From positions 30,202,837 to 30,266,836 of the forward strand of contig CM060069.1 in the NCBI GenBank assembly GCA_030533445.1: a DNA stretch of 64,000 nucleotides, written 5' to 3'. The notes under the pieces were generated by a model. The model searched no databases. It was given only the letters and a program-made list of their open reading frames with translations, and was not told the DNA's origin. This document shows positions 35,940-47,250 of this stretch, one piece after another. The translations under genes and the position numbers were made by a program. Origin of the DNA: Cyprinodon diabolis. Its lineage: Eukaryota > Chordata > Actinopteri > Cyprinodontiformes > Cyprinodontidae. How positions within the stretch are numbered: position 1 is the stretch's first letter; each line of letters starts with the position of its first letter.

Positions 35940-36520
35940 CCTTTAAAACAGAGGACCCAGAATTTAGGCAAGACAGACAGTGGAATAACTTAAAGCATTT
36001 ATTGAAACAAGTGGATCTGTGCAGAGGCTAGGGCTTCTAAGACAGGAACATCTATAGCAGTGAAAAAAAGGTTAGTGACCCCGATAATTTGACAGAGGAT
36101 GATTATGGACGCGGGAGTCACTAACCTGGTTTTACAGTTCGGTCCATGCCCAGAGAACAAGGATGATTCCAGTCGGTCAGCTGACAAAACACAGCGGTGG
36201 CTGCCAGAGAGTTCCATAAGTGGAAGCCTAGAAGGCTGCAGATCTAATAGGAGGTCAGATCCGAGCAGACAAAGGAAAGCAGAATAATCCACAGAGCTAA
36301 GTCAAGAGGGAGATCAAGGTTAATTTGACAGACGAATACAACAGGAGTCTGCAGACTGGGGCAGGCAGGCTCAAAAGTCTGAACACAGAAACCTGAGGAC
36401 CTGATGAATGACTTGCAGAGCACTGGGACCAAAATGACAAAGCAGCCCACTTTGCAGCAAGGAACTAAAATCCTGCAGTGCCAGGTGTGTCCCACAGCTT
36501 AAATCAGTACATCTTCAGGC
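35940..36520 (-). mobile_element. Decayed LTR, family B (minus)
   Basis: The left end 'gaggacccagaatttaggca' followed by 'agacagacagtg' is the complement of the 3' end of 59933-60690 ('gtctgtctgctttgaattct'). The order of blocks agrees across the segment up to a 'cttaaatcag' TATA-like region. The 5' terminus is not preserved. Confidence 0.45.
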
Positions 36521-36599
36521 CCATCTGTAATTCTAAAGTTAATATATTCATGATCTAGAGGAGGACTGGGAGAATATCATGTGCTCATAGGAAACCAAA

Positions 36600-36945
36600 A
36601 TATATATATTTTTTGCATAAGCTCAACTCATCATGTTTGGAAGAAGAATAATGCTGAGTTCCATTCCAAAACCAGCATACATACTGTGAAGTATTGGATT
36701 GGAAACACCATATTTTAGGGCTGCTTTTCTGCAAAACAGACTGGATGTGTTAAGGATTTGTGTAAGACAAGAATTAACAGGACCATGTACTCTGAGATTT
36801 TAAGTCAAAACCACCTTCAATCACTAAGAATATTGAAAATAGAACATGGTTGGGTCTTCCAACATTACAATGATCTCTAACATAACACCCAGCCAACTAA
36901 GAAGTCATTCCTCTAAAAGTATCCTGAAGTGGTTGCACACTTAGT
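36600..36945 (+). pseudogene. Dead Tc1-like transposase fragment
   Basis: The segment follows the catalytic region of a fourth, different Tc1 lineage. It has 'catcatgtttggaagaagaa', 'ctgtgaagtattggattgga', 'gggctgcttttctgcaaaac', then 'gggtcttccaacattacaat', which is the WVFQHDND region with the catalytic Asp codon now TAC (Tyr). Stops interrupt every frame and the part beyond 'cctgaagtggttgc' is lost. No TIRs remain. Clearly inactive. Confidence 0.7.
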
Positions 36946-37420
36946 GGCTGACTAAGTACTTTTTGTTCCCACTGTAGTAGTTGTCAAGTCTGGAGGATAC
37001 AAAAGCCTGAATAATCTTTTGCAAATCAGTAAAGGTTAGTGTGAGATTGAGTTTAGATAGAGTTGTAGTGATCATCACAGCAGTGTAATGAAATTCCATA
37101 GTGGTAGATAACATGGCCAAGGGGAGAATTTAGAGAATAAACAGGATGGGGCCAAGCAATTAGCCTTGATGCACACAACAGCTGATGTTATGTGTCAGGC
37201 ATTTACAGTAGACTCTCTTAAGGTGACATGGAACTCAGAAAGACTGATAGTGGAATGTACTGAAAATTGTGAAGGAGGATGTCATGACCCAGTGTTAAAG
37301 GCCGCATTCAAGTCCAGGAGGATAAAAAGAGACTGGGAGCTGGCATCAGCTTCAGATTTCTTCTCATTATTTATGGGATGTCAACAATTGTTTTCAAAAG
37401 AACAAATGTGAAGTGAGCAT
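36946..37420. other. Probable dispersed repeat, unnamed
   Basis: 'ggggccaagcaattagcctt' then 'gatgcacacaacagctgatg' and 'gttaaaggccgcattcaagt' resemble a fish repeat usually reading 'gggccaagcacagagccctgaggaac' and 'gttgaaggctgcagtcaggtc'. The ORF 37166-37411 is part of it and is not a gene. Confidence 0.35.
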
Positions 37421-38209
37421 GAAAATGAAACATTTCTGCATATGTTTATTATTTGAAAAGTTGAAGTAGAAGAGCAAACATTAACAAAACAGGATGGTAG
37501 TCTTCATTCTTTTGACTATATGTTTGTATATCAGCATTAAGTTTTGTCGATATGGTTACTGTGACTATGCTTTTTCCATTCACATCTCACCTTCTCAAAA
37601 GCTAGTAAGACAGTGTTGCCTTCATATAGCATCAATTTACAACTGTTAGTTAGGATCCTTTTACACATAATAAAACACTGTTCTATGATGTCCAAAATCA
37701 GCTAGACAGTGGATGGTGTGCAGGCTATATGACAGGGAGGTCATCTGGGAAGGAAGAAGAAAACACTGAACTGTACAATTCTAAAAACAAATCATCTAAG
37801 CTATGAATGTGTTACTTCATTCTAGTTGTGGCAGCATATAAAGATTTAAGGTACAATGTGGAGTAGTTGGGTAACAGCTTTGATAACTTTCAAATTGATT
37901 CAACATAGCAGCTGAAATGAACAATCTGAGATCTCGGAAAATAAAAAAAGTTGACCAATCAATCAAGTTGGCAACCTGAAGGATGAACTGTACAGGTACT
38001 CAGTTCAGATAAGCAAAAAGAGGGTCATCCAGGGAGGGCACAAAGTTCAGGTGGGTGGTAATGAAGCCATCCAAATGATGCCCAGGATTCAGGAGGCCAA
38101 TAGAGGCAATACAGTAACCAATGGAAGATCCAGAGATGAATTTGGGATGAAGCCTTGAGACAGAAAAAAAGCTCAGGGGTGAAGACAGGAAACAATGAAG
38201 TAGCTTTTC
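37421..38209. other. Non-coding DNA
   Basis: Nothing recognised with confidence. Confidence 0.4.
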
Positions 38210-38470
38210 TTAAACCTTGAGAACTGGATCACCGAGACCTTCAGTAGCAGGAGCACAGACACCCTCTGGAGCAGGAACACTGGAAACATCAGGACCGAAA
38301 AGCGAGATGTCTTGAAGACCCTCAGAGATGTGAAACAGGGAATACTGTAGCCCCTCAGAGACAGGAAGCTGGGCAACCTGAAGACCCTCAGAGACAGAAA
38401 GAAAGGCGTCTTGAAGAGTCATAAAAACAGACCCTCTGAGACAAGAACTAAGCTGTCCTGAAGATTCTTT
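38210..38470 (-). repeat. Degenerate coding-phase minisatellite (SEGLQ repeats)
   Basis: Units of about 33-36 bp built on 'accctcagagacaggaag' repeat imperfectly. On the minus strand the frame at 38210-38422 reads SVSEGLQ, PVSEGLQ, HISEGLQ and similar, so the repeat length keeps frame. It may be a fragment of a repeat-rich protein or a minisatellite that happens to be in phase. No start, domain or splice context is convincing. Confidence 0.5.
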
Positions 38471-39466
38471 GAAGCTTAAACTAACACATTCTAATGACTC
38501 TGGGGCTTAGTTGTCTGAAAGACTTTCAAAGGCCACTAGGAGCCTAGGTAGACTGGATCCTATTCATAGCAATGAACAATTGCCAAGCAGTCTCAATTAG
38601 AAGTCCATCAAAATCATGCCCAGGAAAAAAACTAAAACTTCTGCGTCATGTAAATGTAGCACATATAAAATAAATACACAGTTTGATACTTTACAAATAT
38701 TATGTCATTGCAAAACTAAATAAATCTACAATGGTACAAAATTGAAAACTTACAATAAAAACCATGACAACCAGCTGCTGGTCACAGGCAAGGAAAAGTG
38801 ATGTCCAATAAATAACAGAAAATAAGAAAACAACAAGAGCTTAGCTTGAGGTGACCTGTATGCAACTACTTTCAATCACAACTTTTATTAGAATCCATTA
38901 GAATTATCCATAATGTAATTTAACATAAAAAAAAAAAAAGAAGCAACAGGCATAAACATCAATTCAAAGTGATATCCATTTACGGCTCATTAGTATGAGT
39001 TAGGCACTGATCTTGGGTAGATCTAGTTATTCAAAATGGGATTATAAATTTGGTACATCACCCACTATACAACTTATGCCTTATGACTTATGCCAGCACA
39101 GGGACTGTCACCACAAAGTTACTTCTCTGCAGACAATGAAGTCAGAATATTTTTTCTAATTTCATAACCAACACTGGCATATTTACAGACATTTCTACAG
39201 GTGTCCATTTTGTCTTGTGAAACAAAAACAATAACATTTACTTTTACTTGTTGATATTTCTGGCAAGAAAGTCCTTAAGCTGCTCAACTTTATCCTGAGA
39301 CAGAAGTTTGAAATGAATGGGTGGGTCATTATGTGTCAAAAAGTTAATATCCTTTACCTGCCGTGAATTTAAGTGTTAAAGAGGAACTTGCACTTTCACC
39401 TGGTGTGGTTCTTGTTTGGGAGACTTAGTCAGATGTTTTGAACAGAAAATTGTTATGTAGATTGTT
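38471..39466. other. Upstream region of the TRIM gene
   Basis: AT-rich, with an A run at about 38928. No clear TATA box or other exon was found. Confidence 0.4.
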
Positions 39467-39482
39467 AAACTTTCAGTTTTAC
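39467..39482 (-). promoter_or_regulatory. IRF/ISRE-like site upstream of the TRIM gene
   Basis: On the minus strand GTAAAACTGAAAGTTT contains AACTGAAA, which fits the IRF core AANNGAAA. It lies about 210 bp before the TRIM start codon. Many TRIM genes are interferon-induced, so the site is plausible, but such short cores also occur by chance. Confidence 0.3.
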
Positions 39483-39690
39483 TTGGAGTGCCCTCCTCTT
39501 CCTGGAATCGCTCCTCATCTATTTTCCTGCTCCTAAACACACCTTGAAGCTGGGTGGGACCAATATCTGCTGGAGCTAAGACCTGATTGGCTGCAGTTTC
39601 TCTGCACTGACATGTGATTCATGACAAGAGCTAAAACCAGTATCTTTTTTCTAGAAGGAAAACCCACAGTCACAGTGATTGAGAGCAGAA

Positions 39691-40773
39691 ATGGAGGAGA
39701 ACCAGCTGGATTCAGAAACCTTCTCCTGTTCAATCTGTCTGGATCTACTGAAGGATCCGGTGACTATTCCTTGTGGACACAACTACTGTATGAACTGTAT
39801 TAAAAGCCACTGGGATAAAGAGGATCAGGTAGGAATTCAGAGTTGCCCTCAGTGTCGGGAGACCTTTATACCCAGGCCATTTCTGAAGAAAAATAACTTG
39901 GTTGCTGCTGTAGTGGAGCAGATAAAGAAGACTGGATTACAAGCTGCTCCTGCTGACCACTGCTATATTGGAGCTGAAGACGTGGTCTGTGATATCTGTA
40001 ATAAAGGGAAAGTGAAAGCAACCATGTCCTGTTTGGTCTGCAGCTACCTATCACTGTCAGACTTTAGTGAATCAGCACCTTCACATAGCATCAACGTTTG
40101 TCCTTTGAGATCCTGGGAGGATGTAACAGCAGTTGTGTCAGAGCTCAGAGACAAAGTACAGGACCTACTGAGAGACACATGGACAAACTTCTCACTGACA
40201 CTTAATAAGGAAGAACCAGAACCAGGGAGCGGAACTGAATTCTTAGAATATTCACTTCAAATCACACTGGATCCTAACACAGCAAACAGACAATTGTCAT
40301 TATCAGAGGGAAACGGGAAAGTGAATAGGATGAAACAACCACAGTCTTATTCTAGTCATCCAAACAGATTTACTGATTTTTGGCAGGTTCTGAGTATAGA
40401 GAGTCTTCATGGACGTTGTTACTGGGAGGTGGAGTGGAGGGGGGACATTGATGTAGCAGTGGCATACAAGAATATCAGCAGGGTAGGAGAGGGGGATGAA
40501 TGTTTATTTGGATTTAATGAAAAATCCTGGGCTTTAAATTGTAACCAAGGCAATTATACATTTGGTCACAACAACATCTGGACCCCTATCTCAGGACCTG
40601 GTTCTTCCAGAGTAGGAGTATACCTGGATCACAGAGCAGGTGTTCTGTCCTTCTACAGAGTCTCTGAAACCAGGGCTCTCCTCCACAGAGTCCAGACCAA
40701 ATTCACTCAGCCGCTACATGCTGGAGTTTGGGTTGGTACTGGATCCTCTGCAGAGTTCTGTAAACCCAAATAG
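39691..40773 (+). CDS. TRIM-like RING/PRY-SPRY protein lacking B-box 2 and coiled coil
   Basis: This is a 360-residue, single-exon TRIM-family protein (TRIM16/25-like or finTRIM-related in fish), a probable cytosolic E3 ubiquitin ligase. The RING is complete (C13, C16, C28, H30, C33, C36, C52, C55). A B-box 1 begins (C100, C103, C114, C117) and breaks off near residue 118. Sequence then jumps to the segment normally found after the coiled coil (SDFSESAPSHSINV onward, about 123). PRY (about 191-240) and SPRY (about 241-355, with CYWEVEW and RVGVYLDHRAGVLSFY) are complete and end at the usual place. Related proteins are roughly 550 residues; the missing ~190 correspond to B-box 2 and the coiled coil needed for dimerisation. 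The ATG at 39691 has a Kozak-type context (gaaATGG); the codon at 39679 is TTG. Probably a recently deleted paralogue; it may be a decoy, an altered ligase or a pseudogene-to-be. Confidence 0.85.
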   Translation: MEENQLDSETFSCSICLDLLKDPVTIPCGHNYCMNCIKSHWDKEDQVGIQSCPQCRETFIPRPFLKKNNLVAAVVEQIKKTGLQAAPADHCYIGAEDVVCDICNKGKVKATMSCLVCSYLSLSDFSESAPSHSINVCPLRSWEDVTAVVSELRDKVQDLLRDTWTNFSLTLNKEEPEPGSGTEFLEYSLQITLDPNTANRQLSLSEGNGKVNRMKQPQSYSSHPNRFTDFWQVLSIESLHGRCYWEVEWRGDIDVAVAYKNISRVGEGDECLFGFNEKSWALNCNQGNYTFGHNNIWTPISGPGSSRVGVYLDHRAGVLSFYRVSETRALLHRVQTKFTQPLHAGVWVGTGSSAEFCKPK

Positions 40774-41687
40774 ATTTATTCTCTGAGTTCCTATTGTTGA
40801 TCAGGGTTCTTGCTTCCAGTGTCTCTGTTCTGTTGCTCTGTTTTTCTTTATTTGTCTTTTAGAAAAATAGTTCTCTATGTCTGTGTTCTAGCCTTGCTTT
40901 GTAGCCTGTGATGTTTATCAGTGTGATGTACATGTGATTCTGATCGCCCTTTTAATATGAAACCAGGCAGCAGCAAGAGACAAGCAACACGTTGGGTGCC
41001 AAAAAAAGCAAGAGAAAGAAAATACTGTGACCCGACACACTTCAACTTCTAATTAAACAGTATGTTTTTTGATGATTTTGATCATTTAGTGGGTTCACTA
41101 CTGAGTAAATACAAAGCTAACAGGATGGATCGCATGGTACACTATGCTCCAGTAAAATGTTTTGAGCTGTTGTTATAAAGCTATAACAACCTTTATTTCA
41201 CTAAAGGTTTAAAGACTTATATAATGTTAATGTTCATGTGTTTTCTCATATGCTTATTACATTTTGATGACCAAATTTTTACAAATTATTGCCATTTAAT
41301 GGAGTCATAATTTCTGCTCGCTGCTAGATCTTTCAAAGAGGGTAAAGAATCAATTTACTAAAGGTTATTGATTCCTGATTATGGATCATTTAATAAAACC
41401 ATATTTGCAATAATAATATTTTATTCACCTCATGGGTTTGCATTGTGAATTGGTTTGAAAACATTCCTATGTCTCTAAATTTAGCAAAAAGTTAATTATA
41501 TCACATCCCAATTTACCTAAGATAAACGTTCTTTCTCAAACACAAAATCCGTCCTGAACTTTGATATGTTTTTTCAGCCATCTATTTTCTTCCTCTATGT
41601 ACATAGTAGTTTAGTTTTGTTTCGTTTGTTTTTAGTCAAGAGTTTTAAACGGAAATATGTTTGACTTGGTGCTGAATGATTTTTGTT
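40774..41687 (+). other. Likely 3' UTR of the TRIM gene
   Basis: About 0.9 kb without a gene between the TRIM stop codon and the first good AATAAA. Composition becomes AT-rich. Length is plausible for a vertebrate 3' UTR. Confidence 0.45.
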
Positions 41688-41693
41688 AATAAA
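41688..41693 (+). terminator. Poly(A) signal AATAAA for the TRIM gene
   Basis: AATAAA lies in 'tttgttaataaactcttata', followed by a GT-rich stretch ('gaagttgtggtg') about 20 bp on. This is a normal arrangement for cleavage and polyadenylation. Confidence 0.5.
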
Positions 41694-41959
41694 CTCTTAT
41701 ATTTTGATATGAAGTTGTGGTGAATTTATTCCATGTATGTGCAGAATTATCTGTTTAACCATGATTTGAGATTGATTCATACTTTCATTTGCTGTTTTAA
41801 TGCACAGCCAGTAAATCCTGTGTTCCCAAACAATATAAGACAGTCCCAATCATATCTGATTAAATAACATATTAAAGTTGCAAAACAGTGGCTTCATCTG
41901 GTCAGGTCCTTTTTGGCTATGACATCTTGGAGGGAAATTTCAGCTAGTTCATTGCCATA

Positions 41960-42570
41960 AACACCTCTGATTAAAGATAATTGAGTTGGGTTTGATTTCA
42001 GTGCTTAGTCCTGTTTCTAGCCATAGGCTCAGCTCTTATTGTGACTAAATATGTGTGCTCACTTTCCTCCTTTCAACAGGTAAATGACTCATAGCTCCTC
42101 TGCTTAACTAATTCCTAGACAGAGCCACCTATGGTGCTGGATTTTTTACCTTCTCTAACAAAAAGGTATTTAAAGGTCAGTGCTTCTAAATACATTTTGT
42201 ATGTCTGCTACTGTTTCCTTAAACCCCCAATGTTTCTGCTCACACAGAGTCTGGTTCTGCTGGAGGTTTCTTCCAGTTAAAAGGGATGTCTTCGTAGACC
42301 TTTTCTTCCCCACTGTTGCTGCATGTATGCTCATGTGAAGGATTTCTGTAGAGTCAACAACACAACACAAGTACATATTTAATGTTGCCACATTCTCATT
42401 CAAGTGCAACAAACCCTACAGAGTAAGAGATGCAATCAATGCAATCAGCTGGGTTTTCTTAGTTTGATTGTATGATTTAATCAAACTGACTCTGTAAATT
42501 GCCTTGAGATTACATGTCTTGTGTATTGGTGTTATATAAATAAACTGAAATTAAATTAAATACAATTTAT
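41960..42570 (+). mobile_element. LINE 3' end (family L), copy 2
   Basis: Same block order as 18285-18765: 'ctgctggaggtttcttcca', 'ccactgttgctgcatgtatg', 'gtaaattgccttgagattac', and an end 'tatataaataaactgaaatt' with AAATTAAATT repeats. More diverged than the first copy. Non-coding. Confidence 0.6.
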
Positions 42571-44374
42571 AGATCTTGAAAGATAATCAACTTATACATT
42601 AGAATCTTATTAAGTGGTAATAGATGGGAAATATTTTGTCATGGTTTTCTGAAGTTGTTTGTTTTTTCATGGTATGTTTCTCACTGAAGTCAGTGACAAT
42701 GCCGACTGTGGTGATTTCACATACAATCCTTGCAGTGAAGGGTGGTGAAGCGACGAATAGTGAACTCCAGTTGGGGAGACCGTTCACTGCTCCACCCTCA
42801 CCTCGTGCTACTAGATAGAGCTGAGGTGTTGTCAAACAGCAGCACCGCATAGAGAGAGAAGAGCGGCAAACTTAAAAAATCTGAACTTTTCTATGAAATG
42901 GCAACGTCAGCCAATCAGGGACTGGTTATAGGCAAAGGTGAATCAGGGCTGCGTCTGGATGAACCAAAGTGGACTTTTTTTTCAGAGCTTTTGGGGCTTT
43001 TCCAAAAAGTTATGGTCTCCCTGGGGTGATTCAATATTTTCTTTAAAAGGAACAATTTAGCATTGGTCCGTGATGTTAGGTTTTCCAACCATTAAATAAG
43101 GTAAACATGCCCACTGTTTTATTCAATACCAGCAAAGAAATGGCTTGTGATGTTATGCAATGATTTTATATCAGGAAACGAGCGCAGCACTAACATCTGT
43201 TGGGATGATCATTGCAAAAACCAAATCATCACAAATGAGAGCTTACCTGCAGAAATGAAATAGCACTGAAAAAAGTAGGCCTGATAATTTTGATTCAATA
43301 GTAGACCTCTGGGTGACCTAAAAATTAATCTTGAAAAGCTCTGAAACAACAGCAGCACTTTTTTATTCATTTTTAGAAATTAAAAAAGTAAAAAAGTATT
43401 CAACTAATTACCCCAGTTAAATAAACAATGGATTTCACTCAGGCGGCACTTTATTTTCATATCTTTGCAAAGAGAGAACAGTTCAACAAACTTATGCTTA
43501 TTTTCACAGAATGTGCGTACTGCAAATTGACTTCGGGAACCAGGAGCAGCAATGGTAGGGCCCTCTGAAAGATGGACAGGAAAGTTAGATGTGTTGAATT
43601 GAATTGAGGGGAATCTGAATATGGTAGAGAGAGCTTACTTGAAGGTTGGGATTCATCCGCCGGGGGACGGGCTTGGGTCCAGGAAATTCTTTGAGTTGTG
43701 GTACTGACAGAGTTTGTCTCGAAAGCAAAGGAATCCAGGTGAGCACAGAGAAGAGCGGAGCAGCTTGAGCGGAGCAGTGACCTCAAAGGTGCTCTGGGCT
43801 GCCAGCTGAGAAAACCATCAACAGGCTTTACCTTGACATTTGTAGAGGTCTGACACACTCAGAAGGTTTTTTTCAGGAGCTTAAACCTCAGGGGCTATAT
43901 TCCTAACAGAACCAAAGTAGATAACTGATCCAAGAGGTTTCTAGGAAACAAAGCTCAGGAACTTCAGTGAGCAAGGAGTTACCTAAAAGGTTTACAGTCT
44001 GACACTAGAGAGTTTGCATCAGGCTCCTATGAGGCACAACGTTTAACTTTTGGCCATCAGGGATTCTAGACCTGTAACTGTCCATATTTTGCTTCTACTA
44101 AACATCAAAAATAATAACAAAGATATATGACTGTGTACTAGGAACAAAGTGTTAACTTGCCAGTCTAATAATAAAGTTGAGAAAAGAGAATCGGTTTTAC
44201 ATCCGGCTTCTTCTTTAAGCCTGTGCCAACGGACAAACTCCTTTCCAAGAATGACTCTTGTTTTTCCTCGAGCATGACCCCTTTCATGTTTTCTCTTTTA
44301 AGCCTCCTCAGAAGGTTTACATCTTTTCCTTCCTCAGCCATGACCAGTAGTTGGCCAGGTAGAAAAATACTAGA
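42571..44374. other. Non-coding DNA, partly repeat-like
   Basis: About 42690-42860 and 43440-44300 are less AT-rich. The ORF 43457-43858 (minus) has no domain. It may contain an old retroelement segment, but no termini or motifs support a specific call. Confidence 0.35.
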
Positions 44375-44406
44375 GCTCTTATATAGCTCCATGACTATAT
44401 AAGAGC
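44375..44406. other. 12-bp-stem hairpin with TATA-like arms
   Basis: GCTCTTATATAG, loop CTCCATGA, CTATATAAGAGC. Each arm contains a TATATA-type box, one on each strand. No gene start is recognised on either side. Confidence 0.6.
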
Positions 44407-45499
44407 CAGTGGCCGTCTCACAGCCCCCTTTCTTCATCCATGTCACTTTCAGTGTTTTTCTGGAAATTCACTTGGTTCCAATTAGACAGATTCACTTTGT
44501 ACTTTATACTGTATTTTCTATCTGTTTTGTTGCAGCTCTTATTTTATGTCATTTTCAATATGTAAAGATGTATCAAGTTATTTTGGAGAAAGTACAGAGA
44601 AGAAAGTGCAGATACGTGGCTTCCAATTTAGGGACTAAAAGTAAAAAGTCCTAATACTCAGGTAGGGTAAAGACCCCAAAAAAGCTACTTAAGTACATTT
44701 ACTAAGTATTTGAACCTAGTTAATTTACTCCTCTGGTAAGTCATAAGACAAGCATAGGCAAGGTTTTCAGACTGCTTTATGCTGCCGTCTATCAGCCAAG
44801 TGCCCTGTTTACTTCATAGTTAAAACAGAACATTGGTTCACATACTCACATCACAAAGGACAGGTAGCACACTAAGTTTTAAAGCTACCCAGAAAGAAAT
44901 CAAGTATTGTTGGGCAGAATTGGTGAAGGATGAAAAGGGCCTAATCCATTTCAAGTGAGATCTGAGGCACAAATCACACTAATTATGTGTCTGCATATAG
45001 AAAGGTCCTAATTTTTACACTTTAAATGAGATAACTTATTGTTTGTAATGTAATTGTTTAAACAATCTTAATTTTTCATAAAAAATCTTTTACATTTCCA
45101 TCTGCTGCAGTTTGTGCTTAGGGTAGAAGTTAATATAGCTGTCATATGTGAGCCTCTTAATAATGTTGTCAGTGTACCAAGATGTTCTAGTTGATGTTTT
45201 TATTTATTTCAATCTTTCTTCATGACCTAGTTTTGCATGTGCTACTGTATCTTTGAAGTCTGCTAGATGTGGTTTTAGGCATAGTGTTACTACTTTTGCT
45301 TTTTTACGTTTGCTTACATTATTACAGGAATCTTGGTTTCACTATTGCACATTGACTTATAAAAACATCCATAAAAAACTCCAAAATTGAGGCTCTGCCC
45401 TCAATTTTAGTCTAAGATTAGACATTTGCAGGACAGGCAGTGACAGTTTAGATAACAGACCCCTCAGCCTCAGTTGTACCATACTCTAGCCCCAATATG
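44407..45499. other. AT-rich non-coding DNA
   Basis: No supported gene; ORF 44409-44654 is without motif. Confidence 0.45.
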
Positions 45500-45509
45500 A
45501 AGTAAACTA

Positions 45510-45720
45510 AGCTGGTGAAGATTCTCAGTCATCCAGGTCATATTCGTTCCAAAAAAAAAGAAAATAAAAAACAATCCACTGGACTTTGTTTCCAAATTTG
45601 AAGATGTTTCGCTTCCCATCTAAGAAGCCTTTTCAATCCAAAATGTCAGCAATAGCGTTGAGTTCAAGATTTTATACAGTAGCCCAACAAAGCCTCGTTT
45701 TTATTTTGAAAACAAAGCTT
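45510..45720 (+). mobile_element. Diverged copy of the 13-bp-TSD retroposon
   Basis: Starts 'gctggtgaagattctcagtc' and continues 'atccaggtcatattcgttcc', 'ccactggactttgtttcc' and 'gaagatgtttcgcttccc', parallel to 10588-10759. A 10-bp imperfect direct repeat (AAGTAAACTA at 45500, AAGTAAACCA at 45721) may be its target duplication. An A run has expanded in the middle. Confidence 0.6.
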
Positions 45721-45730
45721 AAGTAAACCA

Positions 45731-46929
45731 GGAGTTATTTTAAACAGAGGAGAGACAAAAAAACTATACATTCTTCCTGCATTCTTTTTACCTACTTTCT
45801 TTTTTTTCAATATACCAAATTAGCAATGAGGAAAATGGGGAAAATATTTCTAGTCAGTAAATCTTTACTATTCATATTTTCAAGTGTTAGAGTGCAACAT
45901 TTTGTAGGTGTGCATTCTTTTTTATCCTTGGTTTAGTTTGAGGAGTAAATGCCTTTCCCTGAATTCACCTGTGTTATTACCCTGCCTCTATCCGACTCAT
46001 GTTTTATTTTCCCTTCCACTTCTAACAAAGGTTTCCTTTGCCCTTTTTGGTTGTTAAAGCATGTCATAAACTTTCAAAATAAAAGATTATTGTATGATCA
46101 CCTGGAGGTAGAGCACCTTTTTACTGTAGTCGATGGAGTTATATTGGGCTCTTATAAGGCTTTTTGTCAAACCACAAGAACGAGAACAAAGCTGCAAGAC
46201 TGCAACCATTGTGGAAGGCACAGAAAGTTGGTTTGCTGACCAGAGCCAGTAGGAGAGATAAGAGACGTCTACATCATCTCATATACACATATACAGGCCA
46301 ATTTTTGTCTCATGCCAAGATAATTTCATTTGTTAAATTTCATACCTAATTAGTAATATATAAAGATTATTTTCATAAACCATCCTAAAACCAAATAAAA
46401 TATAAAGAATATTTATTTTCATCGCAGTTGTTATTGGTTTACATTTCATCAAGCAGTGACTCAAATGAATAAATTATTTGGGTTAATAAAAAATTTTTCT
46501 GTGAACCAGAATGTAAAACGTGTACTTTATTTTTTTTCTCAATTCTTTCCCATCAGTCACAGTGATGTAAGTGATGTAATTATAATGCAATTTTGAATAA
46601 ACATTTTTTCATCATACCTTTGAGGAAATTTGTTTGTAGAGACAATTCAATGTGTTTTGGGGTTTGTTGTTTCTTGTGCTTAGCTAATGCACAAAGAGGC
46701 TGTAAATTATATTGATTCGATAATGGTGATGTAACAAAGAGGGTAATATTGCTGTATCATAATTTTACAGAGTATATTACCCAGCTTTCTTTCTTTTCCC
46801 TTGGCTTAACATTTTCACACTCAGAGATGGTAGAAAAAGAGGTTTTATGATGAAGGTGAATATACAATATAAATGTAGAAAAGAGAAATGTTACAATAAC
46901 ATATCTTTAGGGACTGGTCTGGTTGACTA
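45731..46929. other. AT-rich non-coding DNA
   Basis: ORF 45949-46239 shows no family signal. Nothing else is recognised. Confidence 0.45.
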
Positions 46930-46931
46930 TA

Positions 46932-47133
46932 CAGGTGCTGGTCATAAAATTAGAATATCATGAAAAAGTAGATTGATTTCAGTAATTCCATTTAAAAAGT
47001 GAAACTTGTATATTATATTCATACATTACATACAAACTCATATATTTCAGATGTTTATTTTGTTTAATTTTGATGATTACAAATGACAACAAATGAAAAT
47101 CTCAAATTCATCATATCAGAAAATTAGAATATT
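46932..47133 (+). repeat. Left 202-bp terminal inverted repeat with two direct repeats
   Basis: Outer transposase-binding-type repeat at 46946-46969 and inner one at 47120-47143, the latter extending ten bases past the TIR. Confidence 0.9.
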
Positions 47134-47250
47134 GTGAAAAGGTTCAAAATTGATGGCCCCTGGTGCCACACTCTAATCAGCTAATTAACTCAAACCACCT
47201 GCAAAAGCCTTTAAATGGTCTTTCAGTCTAGTTCTATAGGCTACACAATC

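Noticed and set aside
43457..43858. 133-codon minus-strand ORF
   Set aside because: No recognised domain or splice context; flanked by repeat-like sequence.
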